From contig NHZP01000069.1 of assembly GCA_003313425.1 (NCBI GenBank), forward strand, positions 124,001 to 188,000: a stretch of 64,000 nucleotides of DNA, written 5' to 3'. The notes beneath the pieces are model-generated. The model was not told where the DNA came from and did not search any database. It saw nothing but the letters and a program-made list of their open reading frames with translations. Positions 24,431-34,613 of this stretch are shown one piece after another. Within the stretch, counting starts at the first letter, position 1; each line of letters opens with the position of its first letter. This DNA comes from Pseudopyrenochaeta lycopersici. Lineage: Eukaryota > Ascomycota > Dothideomycetes > Pleosporales > Pseudopyrenochaetaceae. The position numbers were made by a program, and so were the translations under genes.

Positions 24431-24840
24431 TCTTCGTGCGAAAAAGCGACAGAAGATGAAGCCAGTGTGGAGTTTGAGTTAAACACTAGCAGTCTGACCC
24501 GTTCAGGCTGCGGCTGAGAGGGACAGAGCAAGTCAAATAATGCGATTGGACTTGCGTCCTCCTCATTGATCTTTGGTTTAGAATAATTTGGGTTCATCTT
24601 CCGAAAGAAGGTAGCATCGACCATAGTCCGGCTGTCAACAGAAACTCCCACTGGCTTCCCTTTATATATAGAGAAAGCTTGACCCTTGCAGTGATGGTGG
24701 TGTGACCCTATGAAGCGAGCAAACCAGTACTTCGAGCCGGACTTCGTTTTCGTTTCCTCGCCAAACTCGTATTTGACGTACCTGTGGGCTGTGTGTGCCA
24801 GGGCATTTCGTATATACCGTAGTATTTAGTCTGAAAAGGG
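24431..24840 (-). pseudogene. Fragment of an unidentified protein (HHHH-containing)
   Basis: The minus frame gives RYIRNALAHTAHRYVKYEFG, then SGSKYWFARFIGSHHHHCKG, QAFSIYKGKPVGVSVDSRTM and VDATFFRKMNPNYSKPKINE. It has normal codon use and reads as a real protein segment. It resembles the N-terminal region of fungal AAA-ATPase-like proteins of unknown role, but I cannot confirm that. There is an in-frame TAA just upstream (near 24829) and no ATPase domain downstream; the frame instead runs into the relic at 23711-24424, which lies tail-to-tail with it. Confidence 0.45.
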
Positions 24841-25329
24841 CCTAGAGAAGATCATACGTGATCTGGTGGCTCCGTAAAAGGGATTCTATGAAGAACTGCT
24901 TCCTTCCCACGAACCAAACAATGACGCCACCTAGTGACCGGATCGAGGGTTACCATTCCCTTCGACACAGGGGGTCGACAGTGGACGAGACTGTCTGTTG
25001 ATGTGTAGTATTGTGTGGCATCAATCGTAGCATGCCGGGTGCCTGTGAAGTGATTCGTGTGAGATTATTCCGCTTTTCAATAGTCCGATGAAGATGTCGA
25101 AAAACTTCTGGAATCTTGTCCTTGGTCCTCACGTGGTCTGTGGATAGATGGAAGTATTCCGCGATGCGCACGGGCCTTCGTATGTTGTGTGTTGAAGCTA
25201 TGGAAGAAATGTTTGGGCTCCGTCGTTGCTCTCATGTTGCTGTGTCATGGCTCCATGGCTGTTGCTGCGTTCGATGAATGTTGTCATGGAGTGACGTAAT
25301 TTCGAAAAGGTTGTTCACTTACCTGCTAT

Positions 25330-26299
25330 AGCCATGGTACAAAGCCACAGGGAAGAACTCCCTCGCTCTCTCATTCGCAGACAATGGGACCATCTCATTC
25401 ACTACGGCGATCTTCCCGGCAGGAGAATCACAAGATGCCCCACCAAAAATTTTGAGCAGTCGTGTTGGCTGAAACATGAGTACGATCTTCGCGATACTAA
25501 ATCAATAACGTCGCTGTTCCCTGATCTCAAGAACGATCAGCGAATAATGGTGCATTTATGTGTCCCCGCATCCTCTCTTGGTAAGTCAGTACGAGAGCCT
25601 GGAAAAACTCATCCTCAAAAATAGTATCTTCAGGTGTTGTTTGTCTGCTCTCAAGCAAGGTCCGGCAGAAACCTTTGTTTGTTTTCGTAACGCATTCCTC
25701 TCCATCTTCTCCAACATATCTGCCCATGTAGCTCCCTTTAGTTTCAAGCAAGGTCTCATAACGCGCGTCCCTGTACGGAGCACTCTTTTCTTCTCGGGGC
25801 TTCTGGTCGCTGGGTGTGGTTGAGCTCGCCACGCAAGTGCCCGAATTCGATCGCTTGCGCCGCAGAGAAGGCGTGGATCTTTTCCTTGCAAGCAGCTGAT
25901 CCATTGTGTCCAACTCGAGGTATTCCTTCGGCCAGGTTCCTTCACTCCGCCAGTGATTGATGGCTGTCTTGATGGTGTCAGATTGGGTCCCCGAGCCAGC
26001 CGGTGCTGTAATAGTGGAGTCTACAGATATGCGCGCTTTTTTCGTCAACGGTTCGATCGCAGCATTAGGGGATGGCTCTTCAACTCCACACGATCGCTTT
26101 CACCCTCTTGGCAGTGATACAATCGGTCGACCCTGTGAGCTCAGCATGGTTCAGCGGAAAAAGAGGAACGCCATGGCTTACACTCTTCGCGGTAGGCTTT
26201 TGCTGCTCCAAAGGTTTGTACGACGCTACTTTCAATCGGCGCTTCTCCGGGGAGGCTTCTGCACTTTCGCTCTGCTGACACGTCGACTTTTCCCTTCAT
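25330..26299 (-). pseudogene. Frameshifted relic of a fungal hypothetical protein (DUF7924-like N-terminal half)
   Basis: An ATG at 26299 opens a Ser/Lys/Glu-rich N-terminus (KGKSTCQQSESAEASPEKRR). The frame shifts near 26070 and continues in the 173-codon frame 26048-25527, with INHWRSEGTWPKEYLE, YRDARYETLLETKGSYMGR and CRTLLESRQTTPEDTIFEDE. This order, a polar N-terminus followed by Y-R-D-x-R-Y-E-T-L-L and then T-x-P-x-D-x-x-F, is what I recall from fungal proteins with a C-terminal DUF7924 domain. The C-terminal domain is not visible: after 25527 the frames are short and broken. The family assignment is from memory and moderate at best. Confidence 0.5.
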
Positions 26300-27469
26300 A
26301 GTGTTAACGGAATAGAGCTATTGCAAGGCAGAGGAAAGCGCACCTGGTTGTCCTTGCTCGAGATGCTTGTGCTGGCGTATGTTAGATGTTGGCTTGCCAC
26401 GATAAGAGGCCATATTGAGGTTTGCTTTGCGAGGAATGGTCGCATCTTTCTTCTGCTGGTGGGTGTAGTTGCGTTAACATGGTGACGCTGTTGACGCGGG
26501 GGCGATTTCGAACAAGGGTGCCTTGGCGTAAGGCACGCTAATCGTTTTGGGCGTAGTCGCTACATGCGGTGGACCGGGCGGCTTTCATGAGTCATTAAAG
26601 TGCGCCAACAACAACGACCTTTCAACGACGCTCCTCAGACATCTCATAAAGAGGGTAGACTTGCTGTGGCTGTGGAGCCAGTTAAGGAAAACGACTCTAT
26701 ATGCCTTCTTGCATGCTACGTTATTTGATTCGACAACAAATGGTAAATTTATGGATGCTTCAGGAGTGAAGGTTGGTCTACGGGGCAGCCGACAGACATA
26801 AGTACGGTGACTTCCCGCTGTGCCACAATAAGCGTGGAGTGCGGGGCTGTTTGTGAAACATTGTGCATTGATTCAGACGTCAGATGAAGACAGCTTTTCA
26901 CTGGAAACATCTCTTGCCAGGGCTTGCCGTCTCTCCATTCTGAACAGCAGGCGCGCGCTTCGAACGATCGTTCGTAGTGCCGTCACATGCAAGCTTCGGG
27001 GTTCAACACCGCCAGCAGCTAGCCATAGTGCTGGAACAGTTGGGCGGATCGCAGCCTGCTGTCGACGATGAGTCGTTGAGCTCATCGATAAATTTGCTGT
27101 GCTACGTACATACATCATTGCAATGCAGTCGTGCAAGGCCTGCGTCTGGGTCACTGGCGAGAATCAACCGGATGGCTGATTTCTCTGCTGTGTTAACAGC
27201 AAAATCGAGTGCTCCTTTCTCTTCTGGATTTGGAAACTTGACGGTGGGGAAATATACTCTTCGTTCAATATCTCGATTTGAGTCTTATATGCGTCCCTGA
27301 GCTCAAACCCTTAGGGCATCTTTTCGAAACGTGCATCCACCCGTAGCGGAACAACTGCCGTAACGGAAAACAACCTCTTCTTAAGTACCTCAAGCGCCTC
27401 CACGCAGATTAATAGAGTTCAGAACATTATCTCAGTATTGTTCAGCTAATCATGCATATAATATTAGGT
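26300..27469. other. Interval without a recognisable gene
   Basis: Several open frames of 70-107 codons overlap on both strands; none shows a family pattern or a plausible start plus introns. No repeats or inverted termini are evident. Confidence 0.4.
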
Positions 27470-27560
27470 AGAAAGTCGGTCGCAAAGCTTTACGAAGGAT
27501 TTATCAGTGAAGAGGTCACCGTCGACATGCTCGAGGAAGCTTCAAAGCTCTTTCGATCGC
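27470..27560 (+). pseudogene. N-terminal scrap of a GNAT-type acetyltransferase
   Basis: The frame reads KLYEGFISEEVTVDMLEEAS followed by KLF, a pattern I know from the N-terminus of fungal GNAT-family proteins. Resemblance ends after about 30 residues at 27560, where the opposite strand soon carries another gene scrap. There is no acetyl-CoA binding motif. Confidence 0.4.
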
Positions 27561-27658
27561 ACTCGTCCAACACGTCGACGTCGATGTCTCCACCACTTAT
27601 AGCCACCACTACTTGCTTCTTCTTCTATCTCCCAGGAGAGTTCTCCCAGAAGCGTTCC

Positions 27659-27817
27659 TTGGTCTGTGACATGGTGCTTCGCGAAAATGTCTCCAGTAAT
27701 TATGTGAGCCCTTTTGAATCTGGAGATATCGGCGACGCCTTGCGGTATAATGACATCGCCATAATAAGTATCACCATCTTTGGCGAGAAATCGAATAAGT
27801 CGCTTCGTTTCATGCAA
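27659..27817 (-). pseudogene. N-terminal exon of a fumarylacetoacetate-hydrolase-family protein
   Basis: The minus frame starts MHETKRLIRFLAKDGDTYYG and continues DVIIPQGVADIS and IITGDIFAKHHVTDQ, the typical N-terminal 53 residues of fungal FAH-family hydrolases, which often end an exon at this V-T-D-Q. The following sequence (27658 downwards) does not continue the family in any frame, and the catalytic metal-binding region is absent. It faces the GNAT scrap at 27470-27560. Confidence 0.65.
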
Positions 27818-29330
27818 TATCAGTGAGGTGATGAACGCTAGGCAAACCCGTCAGGCATGGGTGAACTCACCGAAAAAGTGGGCATTTTTCAAGTTTGCCG
27901 CTAAAACAGTGCTTCACCCCTGCAGGAAACTTCGAGCGAGTAAAATGTCTAAAGGTTTTGTGGGGTAGGGAAAGCAAGTGGAGGCGTGGTGGTAAGAATA
28001 GGCGAGGCAGATGACTATCCAAGCTTAGATCTCCGTTATACGTCTCAGCGGTGGGTGGGCGCCGAGATCCGTGCTTCGTCAGGTTACTTGTATCACTTCT
28101 CCTTTGCGAAACACACTGCTTTAGCAAATAGAAGCTCCGGTCTGTTGGATCCTATCTCTGGCATTCCCTTGCGCTGATGTGTCATAGGCGGATTATGTAG
28201 CCAGACATATGGCGGGTGTGGCCAGCTTAGCTCAACACATAGATCGGGGCATGAAGCGTACGGAGACGGTGTGCTTGCATCTGCATCCGCAAGTGCTGGA
28301 AGCATTTAGCGGTACGAAGCCACCGATTATGTTTTTGTGGGATGGTTTCATATTACTGCAATGCCTTTGCTCAGGCGCCAACCCCACAATTTTAGGAACC
28401 GGCCTTGTTACAATGAAGCAAAACAACACCATGGTGTCAGCAAAGACGACCTGTGGAGAATCCATTTGCCCGGCCTGGGAATTTTGACTTCAGATGTGCA
28501 AGGCTCCCTAGATTGCTTTAGATATCTAAGTTAATCTGGGTGGTGATAGCATTCTTGCCGCCATAGGCCAACTAAACGAGCCTTTAGTAGCCGCAGGAAC
28601 CCGCTTTCCTATATCTATTGTAAATAGTGTTGTAATCAGAAGGGCGCAAAACTGGCGCACTTAGGAGTGGATTACCCAAGACCCTGGTCCCACTGATTAC
28701 AGTGCAGCCGATTAGTCAAGGTGCCAAAGTGCCTCTTCTAAGAACGACAAAAGTTTTTGTTACAAAACAGTAATCTCAGTGCTAAAGCCGAGTGGTAGAA
28801 GGCGCAAACCAAATCTTCAGCGATTATCTCTATCTGCTTATGCGGTGGTGGTTACTGCCGAAGTCATTCCCTCATCAGAAACGTTCTCCGCTACCGACAC
28901 CTAATACTGGAAATACCTCATAGAAGGGACGGGACGAAAGTGGCCCTAACTCAAGACTACACCCTAGGCTGCTTCTCGCGCGCACGTCTGTCGACGGGAT
29001 TGACGACCGGACGTGATCGACGTGACAGTCGGAGATAGCCGGTGTAAAAATTCCCAAATGATGGGTGGGATTGACAAAGCAATCGTGGCAGTATATTAGT
29101 CACCCCCACCCCCACACTATTGGTATATTTACCTTCCCGCCCCCAATAGTCTCTAACCGTGATACAGATTGTCTGTCTAAGGATCTTAAGCACTTTATCG
29201 CCCAATCTAGGTTGAAATCACCATGCAGAGAGCCAAGCCGTTCAAGATCAACCAGTGAGTGGGTAAACCTAACTCAAGGGTTTCTCTTACGGACAGCTAA
29301 CAAATTTTCTTTCTGGATTTTAGTAGAGGA
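27818..29330. other. Interval without a recognisable gene
   Basis: Only short overlapping frames. A stretch near 28793 looks like a tRNA D-arm but lacks the rest of a tRNA. A C-rich run with CACCCCCACCCCCAC is at 29101-29115. Confidence 0.4.
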
Positions 29331-30652
29331 ATATGGGGTTCGTCAGCCTTTTAAACAAGATCACCCTCCGTATATCTGAGACTAATGTGTATCGTTATAT
29401 AGCCAGGAGCGAAAATTTGCCTCTATGGTAAGATTGTGAAAGGAGAATACAGTAGCTATGTGATGCTGACGCCTATGTGGATTTTCAGACTCCTTCGTGT
29501 CAGCGCTCTCTCTGAACGAGCTGCAGCAACTGGCTCTGGATACTAGCTATGCAACCCTAGATCTAAACCTGAAGCTTACCTACGGCACGCTGCTAGGTTC
29601 TTTGCGGCTTCGAGAGCGAATTGCTAAGATTCACTCCTTACCCAAAGCCCCCTTAACAGCTGCCAACGTCGTTATCACACCGGGTTCCGTTATGGCAAAC
29701 TATCTTGTTTTAGCTGCAATCTGTGGCGCTGGCGACTATATAGTCTGTCAGTACCTGACATATAGGTAGTTATATCTTTTGCTGAGGTACAATAGAGTTG
29801 ATGTTAGCCTGTAGGCTATGAATGAGGATAATGATTAGTCTTCTAATGTGGATGAGGTTGCTGGCATGATTAAGCCCAACACTAAGGCTATTATTATTAA
29901 GTTGGCTCTCTCCTATATCTGTGTGGCAGTGCCAGAGTGGAAACTGACAAGATGATAGTAACCTAAATAATCCTACCGGGGCCGTCATTTCTAAGGGTAA
30001 ACTGGAGCAGATCTTGGCCCTCGCCCGAGACCATGGTATTGTGGTCTTCTCTGATGAGGTTTACAGCCCTCTATTTCACACGAGCAACCGCCCGCCGCCT
30101 CTAGTCTCTTTAGGTTATAACCATGCTATCTCAACGGGCTCTGTCTCTAAAGCCCACAGCTTACCTGGAATTAGGGTAGGCTGGGTAGTATCGCAAGATG
30201 CAGAAATTATGCAACGGATTATAACCCTCCGAGACTATACGACTACCAGCGTATCGCGACTTGATGATAATGTTACCGCATTTGCGTTGAGTGAGGAGGT
30301 ACTACCCTGGTTAATAGAACGAAATATGACGACCTGCGCCGAAAGTATGGCTATACTTGACGAGTTTATTAAGCGCAATGCCTGACGATGCTGATGTGCT
30401 AAGCTAGATGGGGCAGCGACGGCGTTCGTTCAAATTTTGAATGAGGACGGATCAGCGTCGGATGACGTCGCGTTCAGCAAACAGTTAGCTGAGCAAGAAG
30501 GCATTGTCGTTCTGCCTGGAGGACATTGTTTTGGTGAAGAAGGAGTCAATAGTTTGAAAGGGTACATTAGACTCCCACTCGGCCAGCTAAGGCTATTGGA
30601 CGCTGCATTGGAGATGTTGGAGAGCTTCATTCATAAGCAGACACGTTTTTAG
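29331..30652 (+). pseudogene. PLP-dependent aminotransferase (class I/II), broken
   Basis: These enzymes transfer amino groups with a pyridoxal-phosphate Lys. Visible parts in order: SLNELQQLALDTSYATLDLN and VVITPGSVMANYLVLAAICG (29497-29769); a damaged stretch in which two TAG replace Trp (29790-29900); an intron-like piece (about 29900-29960); N-L-N-N-P-T-G (a P-to-L change of N-P-N-N-P-T-G); the cofactor Asp and Tyr in FSDEVYSPLF; the PLP lysine in SVSKAHSLPGIRVGW; and the C-terminus ILNEDGSASDD...LPGGHCFGEEGVNSLKGYIR (30437-30652) in a shifted frame. A first intron seems to end TTTTCAG just before 29490. Stops, a lost Pro and a frameshift after 30385 make it non-functional. It resembles small-molecule pathway aminotransferases. 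Confidence 0.8.
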
Positions 30653-30959
30653 TATCTACCTAAGGTTGAGAGTATAGCCGTCCAATAAGAAGGTTGTTCC
30701 TATTCATAGCTGCACTAGTTCCCTTTACCGTGGTTTGAATGCACTCGGCGCGCCAGCCGACGCAGTTGAGCGACGAGTGTGAAGGGAGTTGCGGCAAGTG
30801 CTGGAGAATGAATGGAAGGTCGAAAACGATCGCGGAGGACCCTTTTGTTGCTCCTAGCGCCACAGGTGATAGTGTAAAATACAATTGAGAGCACGTGATG
30901 TCAGCTTGTCGGAGCTCAGCCGCCACCTTCAGCTTGGTTGTCCTGAACACTCTGTCTCG
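30653..30959. other. Region upstream of the second HET pseudogene
   Basis: Lies between the stop of the aminotransferase relic and the HET start. It should hold the HET promoter, but I see no clear TATA box. Confidence 0.35.
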
Positions 30960-32111
30960 ATGCGGCTTTTGCAGCTTGACGATAACGACGGATTCAGCCT
31001 TGTTGAGCGCGTAGGCAACGACGTTCCACGCTATGCGATTCTGTCGCATACATGGGGGTGAGATGATGAGGAATTTACCTTCCAAGATCTGGTGAGCGAC
31101 AGAGGCAAAGGCAAACCTGGCTACCGCAAGGTTCGCTTCTGTACGGAGCGAGCTGCAAGAGACGGCCTCCGATATTCCTGGGTAGACACCTGCTGCATTG
31201 ACAAATCTAGCAGTGCGGAGTTGAGTGAAGCCATCAACTCAATGTATCAGTGGTATCGGAATGCGGAAGTCTGCTACGCATATCTCTCTGGCGTCTCCGT
31301 CACGACAGGCATGACTTTGGACCCTTCTACACTTTCAAAATTCGAAGAGAGCAGGTGGTTTACACGTGGATGGACGCTTCAGGAGCTGTTAGCTTCAACT
31401 CATTTGTTCTTTGATAAAGATTGGCAGCGCATAGGGTCGAGATTAGGCCTAGAAGAGCAGGTGGCAAAAACAACTGGCATCAGCAGTGCTGCGCTAAGAG
31501 GAAAGGAGTTACGCACATTCACCGTGGCTCAACGAATGTGTTGGGCGTCAAAACGTAAAACCACACGAGTTGAAGATCTTGCATATTGCCTTCTAGGCAT
31601 CTTCGATGTTAATATGCCTCTACTGTACGGCGAGGGGCAAAAGTCGTTTATGAGACTTCAAGAGGAGATAATGAAAAGTACAGAGGATCAGACTCTCTTT
31701 GCATGGAAGGACCCCGAGCTTCCACCGGAATTCACTACCGGCCTGCTTGCGCGTAGCCCAGCCTGCTTCACGGAATCAGGGCTTTTTTCATTCCTTGAAG
31801 TTTGGAGAAGGAGCGTTCCGTCAGAAACAACGAGCAAAGGCATATACACAAACCTCTTCTTGATTCCTAGCGACACGGCAGGTATTTATCGAGCCTGTTT
31901 CGGCTGCACCGTTGACCCTTTTTCCAACGACAGCCCGGCAATTCATCTACGTCGAACTTCGAACCTGCGGACAACTTTCGAGAAACAAAATGAATATACC
32001 AGAGTATTTGCTGGTCGACTCGACATGCTGACTGGTGCAGACACATCGGCCCAACTATGGAACAAGATGCCCATGTATGAGCTCCTGACTACTCCTACGC
32101 CCTATATGTGA
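30960..32111 (+). pseudogene. HET-domain gene with one early in-frame TGA
   Basis: The ATG at 30960 opens MRLLQLDDNDGFSLVERVGN and YAILSHTWG, almost the same start as the other HET gene. Then TGA at 31059-31061 (codon 34) interrupts, and the same frame continues with DDEEFTFQDL, YSWVDTCCIDKSSSAELSEA, INSMYQWYRNAEVCYAYLSG, SRWFTRGWTLQELLA, RMCWASKRKTTRVEDLAY and NMPLLYGEGQ. The full HET domain is present, followed by about 150 residues (GLLARSPACFTESG, the usual post-HET segment) up to a stop at 32109-32111, earlier than in many relatives. If translation restarts at 31092, the conserved first block is lost. CGA-to-TGA is a plausible origin. A nonsense allele or a sequencing error are the two readings. 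Confidence 0.85.
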
Positions 32112-32158
32112 TCCTACAATCGGCAATCGGCAATCGCCAAACAAGGGTGTAGGATCAC
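32108..32158. repeat. Inverted repeat overlapping the HET stop codon
   Basis: GTGATCCTACA (32108-32118) and TGTAGGATCAC (32148-32158) form an 11-bp stem with a 29-bp loop containing CGGCAAT units. A further stem follows nearby (GTGTAGGGTGT near 32159 and ACACCCTACAC near 32190). Confidence 0.7.
32121..32135 (+). repeat. CGGCAAT heptamer array (left of the reductase)
   Basis: Two units CGGCAAT plus a partial unit, followed by CGCCAAACAAGGGTGT. It is similar to the CGGTAAT array at 33793-33813 and to the bases after it, so the two flank the reductase gene as direct repeats. Confidence 0.6.
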
Positions 32159-32235
32159 GTGTAGGGTGTCAAGACCACTACCTACACTTACACCCTACAC
32201 TGTAGATTCATCACTAAACAGGCCCTTGGATAGAG

Positions 32236-33500
32236 TTAAGCAGCGATACGCTTTAATGACTTAACCAAGTCCACAATACTCTCCTCTAGTTCTCGAAACG
32301 TAATCCCCAGCATCTTGCCCGTCCGGCTGTTATCAAACTTGTAAAGTCCCTCCTTAGGGTAGTCGCCACCCTTTATATCGTTTGTGGGCAACTTATTTTG
32401 GTACTCAGGGAAATTTTCCCGGATAATCTCGCAGATTTCTTTGTTTGAAAAGTAATTTGCGGCGATGAAAAAGCGTTTGTTAGCTGCTTCCGGAAGTTCT
32501 ATTGCCCTGACGTGGCCGAGGGCTAGATCGCGGACGTCCACCCAGAGGAAGAAGGACGTCCCGGTGTCGGGTATCGAAGTCTTGTAGTCACCTTGGATGA
32601 AGTTGCGGACGCGCTGGTTGGACGTGTTGAGTAAGCTGAGATGGTCTAGGTGGTGTCTGATTGGTCCGAACACGAGGGGTGGGCACAAGGTGGTGAGCGT
32701 AAAGGTGGGTTTTTCCTTATTGACAAATTCCCACGCAGCACGTTCGGCGAATGTTTTGCTTGCTGCGCGGAATGGTTAGCTACGTTATTAGCATGGAAGA
32801 GGGCAGACGAGAGCTGCCAATACCTCTATAGCCGCTTAAGGGATCTAAGAACGCTTCCTGTTCAGTAATGGGGTTCCAGTCTTCCTCTGTGTATGTGTGT
32901 TCGGTACAGCTGTTTCCTCTCTTGGCGTTGATAATCGAGGCAAAGGATGAAGTGACGACCTGAAGTAGCCATGAATTAGCAAAATAATGATGATATGTTG
33001 AAGGGCGGTTGTACCACTCTCTTCACAGAAGGAGCATGCTGCTTAATAGCCTTCAGAAGTCCAGTCGTACCGAGGATTGCCGGATCCAGAAGATCCTTTT
33101 TTGTGTCAGTGATATTGAGATGGAACGGTGAAGCGGTGTGGATGATAGCTTCAAAAGGAGGATTAGACTTCACTGCCTCGTCGAAGGCACCTTCTTCTGC
33201 AATATCGCGAACTATGCGGAAATCCAGCTGTGACTTTGGGGTATTTGGATGTGCAGCGCGGATTTTGTTGGCTGTGCCTTCGGACCGCACGGTTATCACA
33301 ACAGAATGACTACGGTTGGTGAGTTAACAACGCCAGTGGTATGATCAGATATTGACGATATGAAATTGAGGTACAAACCTGCGCTCCAACAGCGTGTATA
33401 GGATATGAGTGGCGACGAACCCGCTACCCCCTTGAACACTGTGAGTGTAGGCTCAATTTAGAAGGGGAATAATCTGACCAGTAAGCAGAACCCGCGTCAT
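32236..33500 (-). CDS. NADPH-dependent ketone/aldehyde reductase, extended SDR (DFR/cinnamoyl-reductase-like), five exons
   Basis: It should reduce carbonyl substrates with NADPH in the cytosol, like Gre2/DFR-type enzymes. Spliced exons: 33500-33479, 33430-33379, 33309-33015, 32959-32824, 32762-32236; together 1032 nt, 343 residues, the usual family length. The introns (48, 69, 55, 61 bp) have GT..AG ends and close the frame; the third has TGCTAAT before TTCAG. The protein starts MTRVLLTGGSGFVATHILYT, with the T-G-x-x-G-F nucleotide-binding motif at residues 7-12. Later come HTASPFH, VVVTSSFASI and GYRASKTFAERAAW, where Y167 and K171 are the catalytic pair split by intron 4, then CPPLVFGPI. 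No stops or shifts: this is one of the few intact genes here. The substrate is unknown. Confidence 0.88.
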
Positions 33501-33600
33501 TGTGTAGAAGCGCAGGAGAGAGACAGTCAGTAATTGTTGTCATTTGACGAGGAACTTTGTGAAGATTGAATTTGTTGCTCAGCAAATGAATGTCCAAGAG

Positions 33601-33680
33601 AGTTAGTGATACAAGAGAGTGAGTCATACAAGAGAGTGAGTCATACAAGAGAGTGAGTCACAAGAAGGTGAGTCACAAGA
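33601..33680 (+). repeat. Minisatellite in the leader/promoter region of the reductase
   Basis: Three units of a 17-bp repeat (AGTGAGTCATACAAGAG with small changes) followed by two shorter 15-bp versions lacking TA. It lies about 100-180 bp upstream of the reductase ATG (33500, minus). Each unit contains TGAGTCA or its complement TGACTCA, a match to AP-1/Gcn4-type sites. Confidence 0.75.
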
Positions 33681-33697
33681 GGGTGCCAAGATATCGA

Positions 33698-33712
33698 ATA
33701 ATATATACTGGA
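33698..33712 (-). promoter_or_regulatory. Possible TATA region of the reductase gene
   Basis: On the minus strand CCAGTATATATTATT lies about 200 bp upstream of the ATG at 33500. The minisatellite lies between it and the start codon. Confidence 0.3.
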
Positions 33713-33792
33713 TGCATACGAGGGACAGTTCTGTGGAAGTTATGTGTAATCCTTGTTGTGAAGCCCAAGCTCTCCATAAGCAGAGTGCTATT

Positions 33793-33813
33793 CGGTAATC
33801 GGTAATCGGTAAC
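33793..33813 (+). repeat. CGGTAAT heptamer array (right of the reductase)
   Basis: Three tandem heptamers (CGGTAAT, CGGTAAT, CGGTAAC) followed by AAGTGTTACTGATT. Counterpart of 32121-32135. Confidence 0.75.
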
Positions 33814-34613
33814 AAGTGTTACTGATTTATTAGGCCTCAGGCCTGAGACTCCAGTAATGCGTCTTGCTCACTGTATATGACTATTATCCCCTTGAGGGCC
33901 ATTTTGGTGGTGGGTGGTGTTAGGGAACCGACGTCGGCAAGTAAGGCTGGGTACAATTTCATAATACAAGTTCTCAATAATGAGAAATGTCCGCAAGATA
34001 AGCCGCTTTTCCCAATACTAGTTTTGTTGTTCTCGAAAGATTTAGTGGCAGCGCTTATCTTGAGCTTCCAGGGGGACTTCCTGAGTGCTGTATCCACGAC
34101 TTCGACGAGCGGAAACTTAGGCGTAGCTAGGGGTGGAGGAGTAGAAGTACCCTTATAGTACAGCTGGTTGAGATTTCGGGCTTCTGGCTCTCTTCCCACT
34201 ATCTTTTTAATCCTCCATTACAGTACGGTCTTGTATCTTTCAGTTATCGGAACTTGTGGCTCCCTTAATCCATCTGGAAGCGAGGCAGCCTCACTTTTAG
34301 TTCAATGGTTACTGTATTCTCAGCATCGTTAACTGGGTAATATTATCTGGAATAAGGATTGCAGAGAATATAGCTAGATCTAGCAACTCCTGGGTCGACC
34401 GATACTGGTGACACCGCCTTGTTGGCTACAGTGTTGTCGCGTTGTCTTACAAAGCACCATTCTCCTTCACATATCCCTCATACGATGGGATGTCGTTTTC
34501 CCTGCACTAGACTTCCAGTCTAAGGCTAATGTTCTTGCTGTTCTTCCCCCGTGGCCAGCGATGATTCATATCCGGAGGAGCAAATTGGAGCCGTCGACAT
34601 CGCTTAGTTTGTA
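33814..34613. other. Interval without a recognisable gene
   Basis: A 120-codon minus frame (34199-33837) and a 93-codon plus frame overlap here. Neither matches a family, and neither has convincing codon use or start context. Confidence 0.4.

Noticed and set aside
28785..28830. A tRNA gene, because AGCCGAGTGGTAGAAGGCGC looks like a Ser/Leu D-arm
   Set aside because: No acceptor stem pairing, no anticodon arm and no T-arm (GGTTCGA) follow within 90 bases.
17820..31061. Programmed TGA readthrough in the two HET genes
   Set aside because: The bases after the TGA codons (ATC and GAT) are not the known leaky context (CTA), and the TGA positions differ between the genes. A nonsense mutation or sequence error is simpler.
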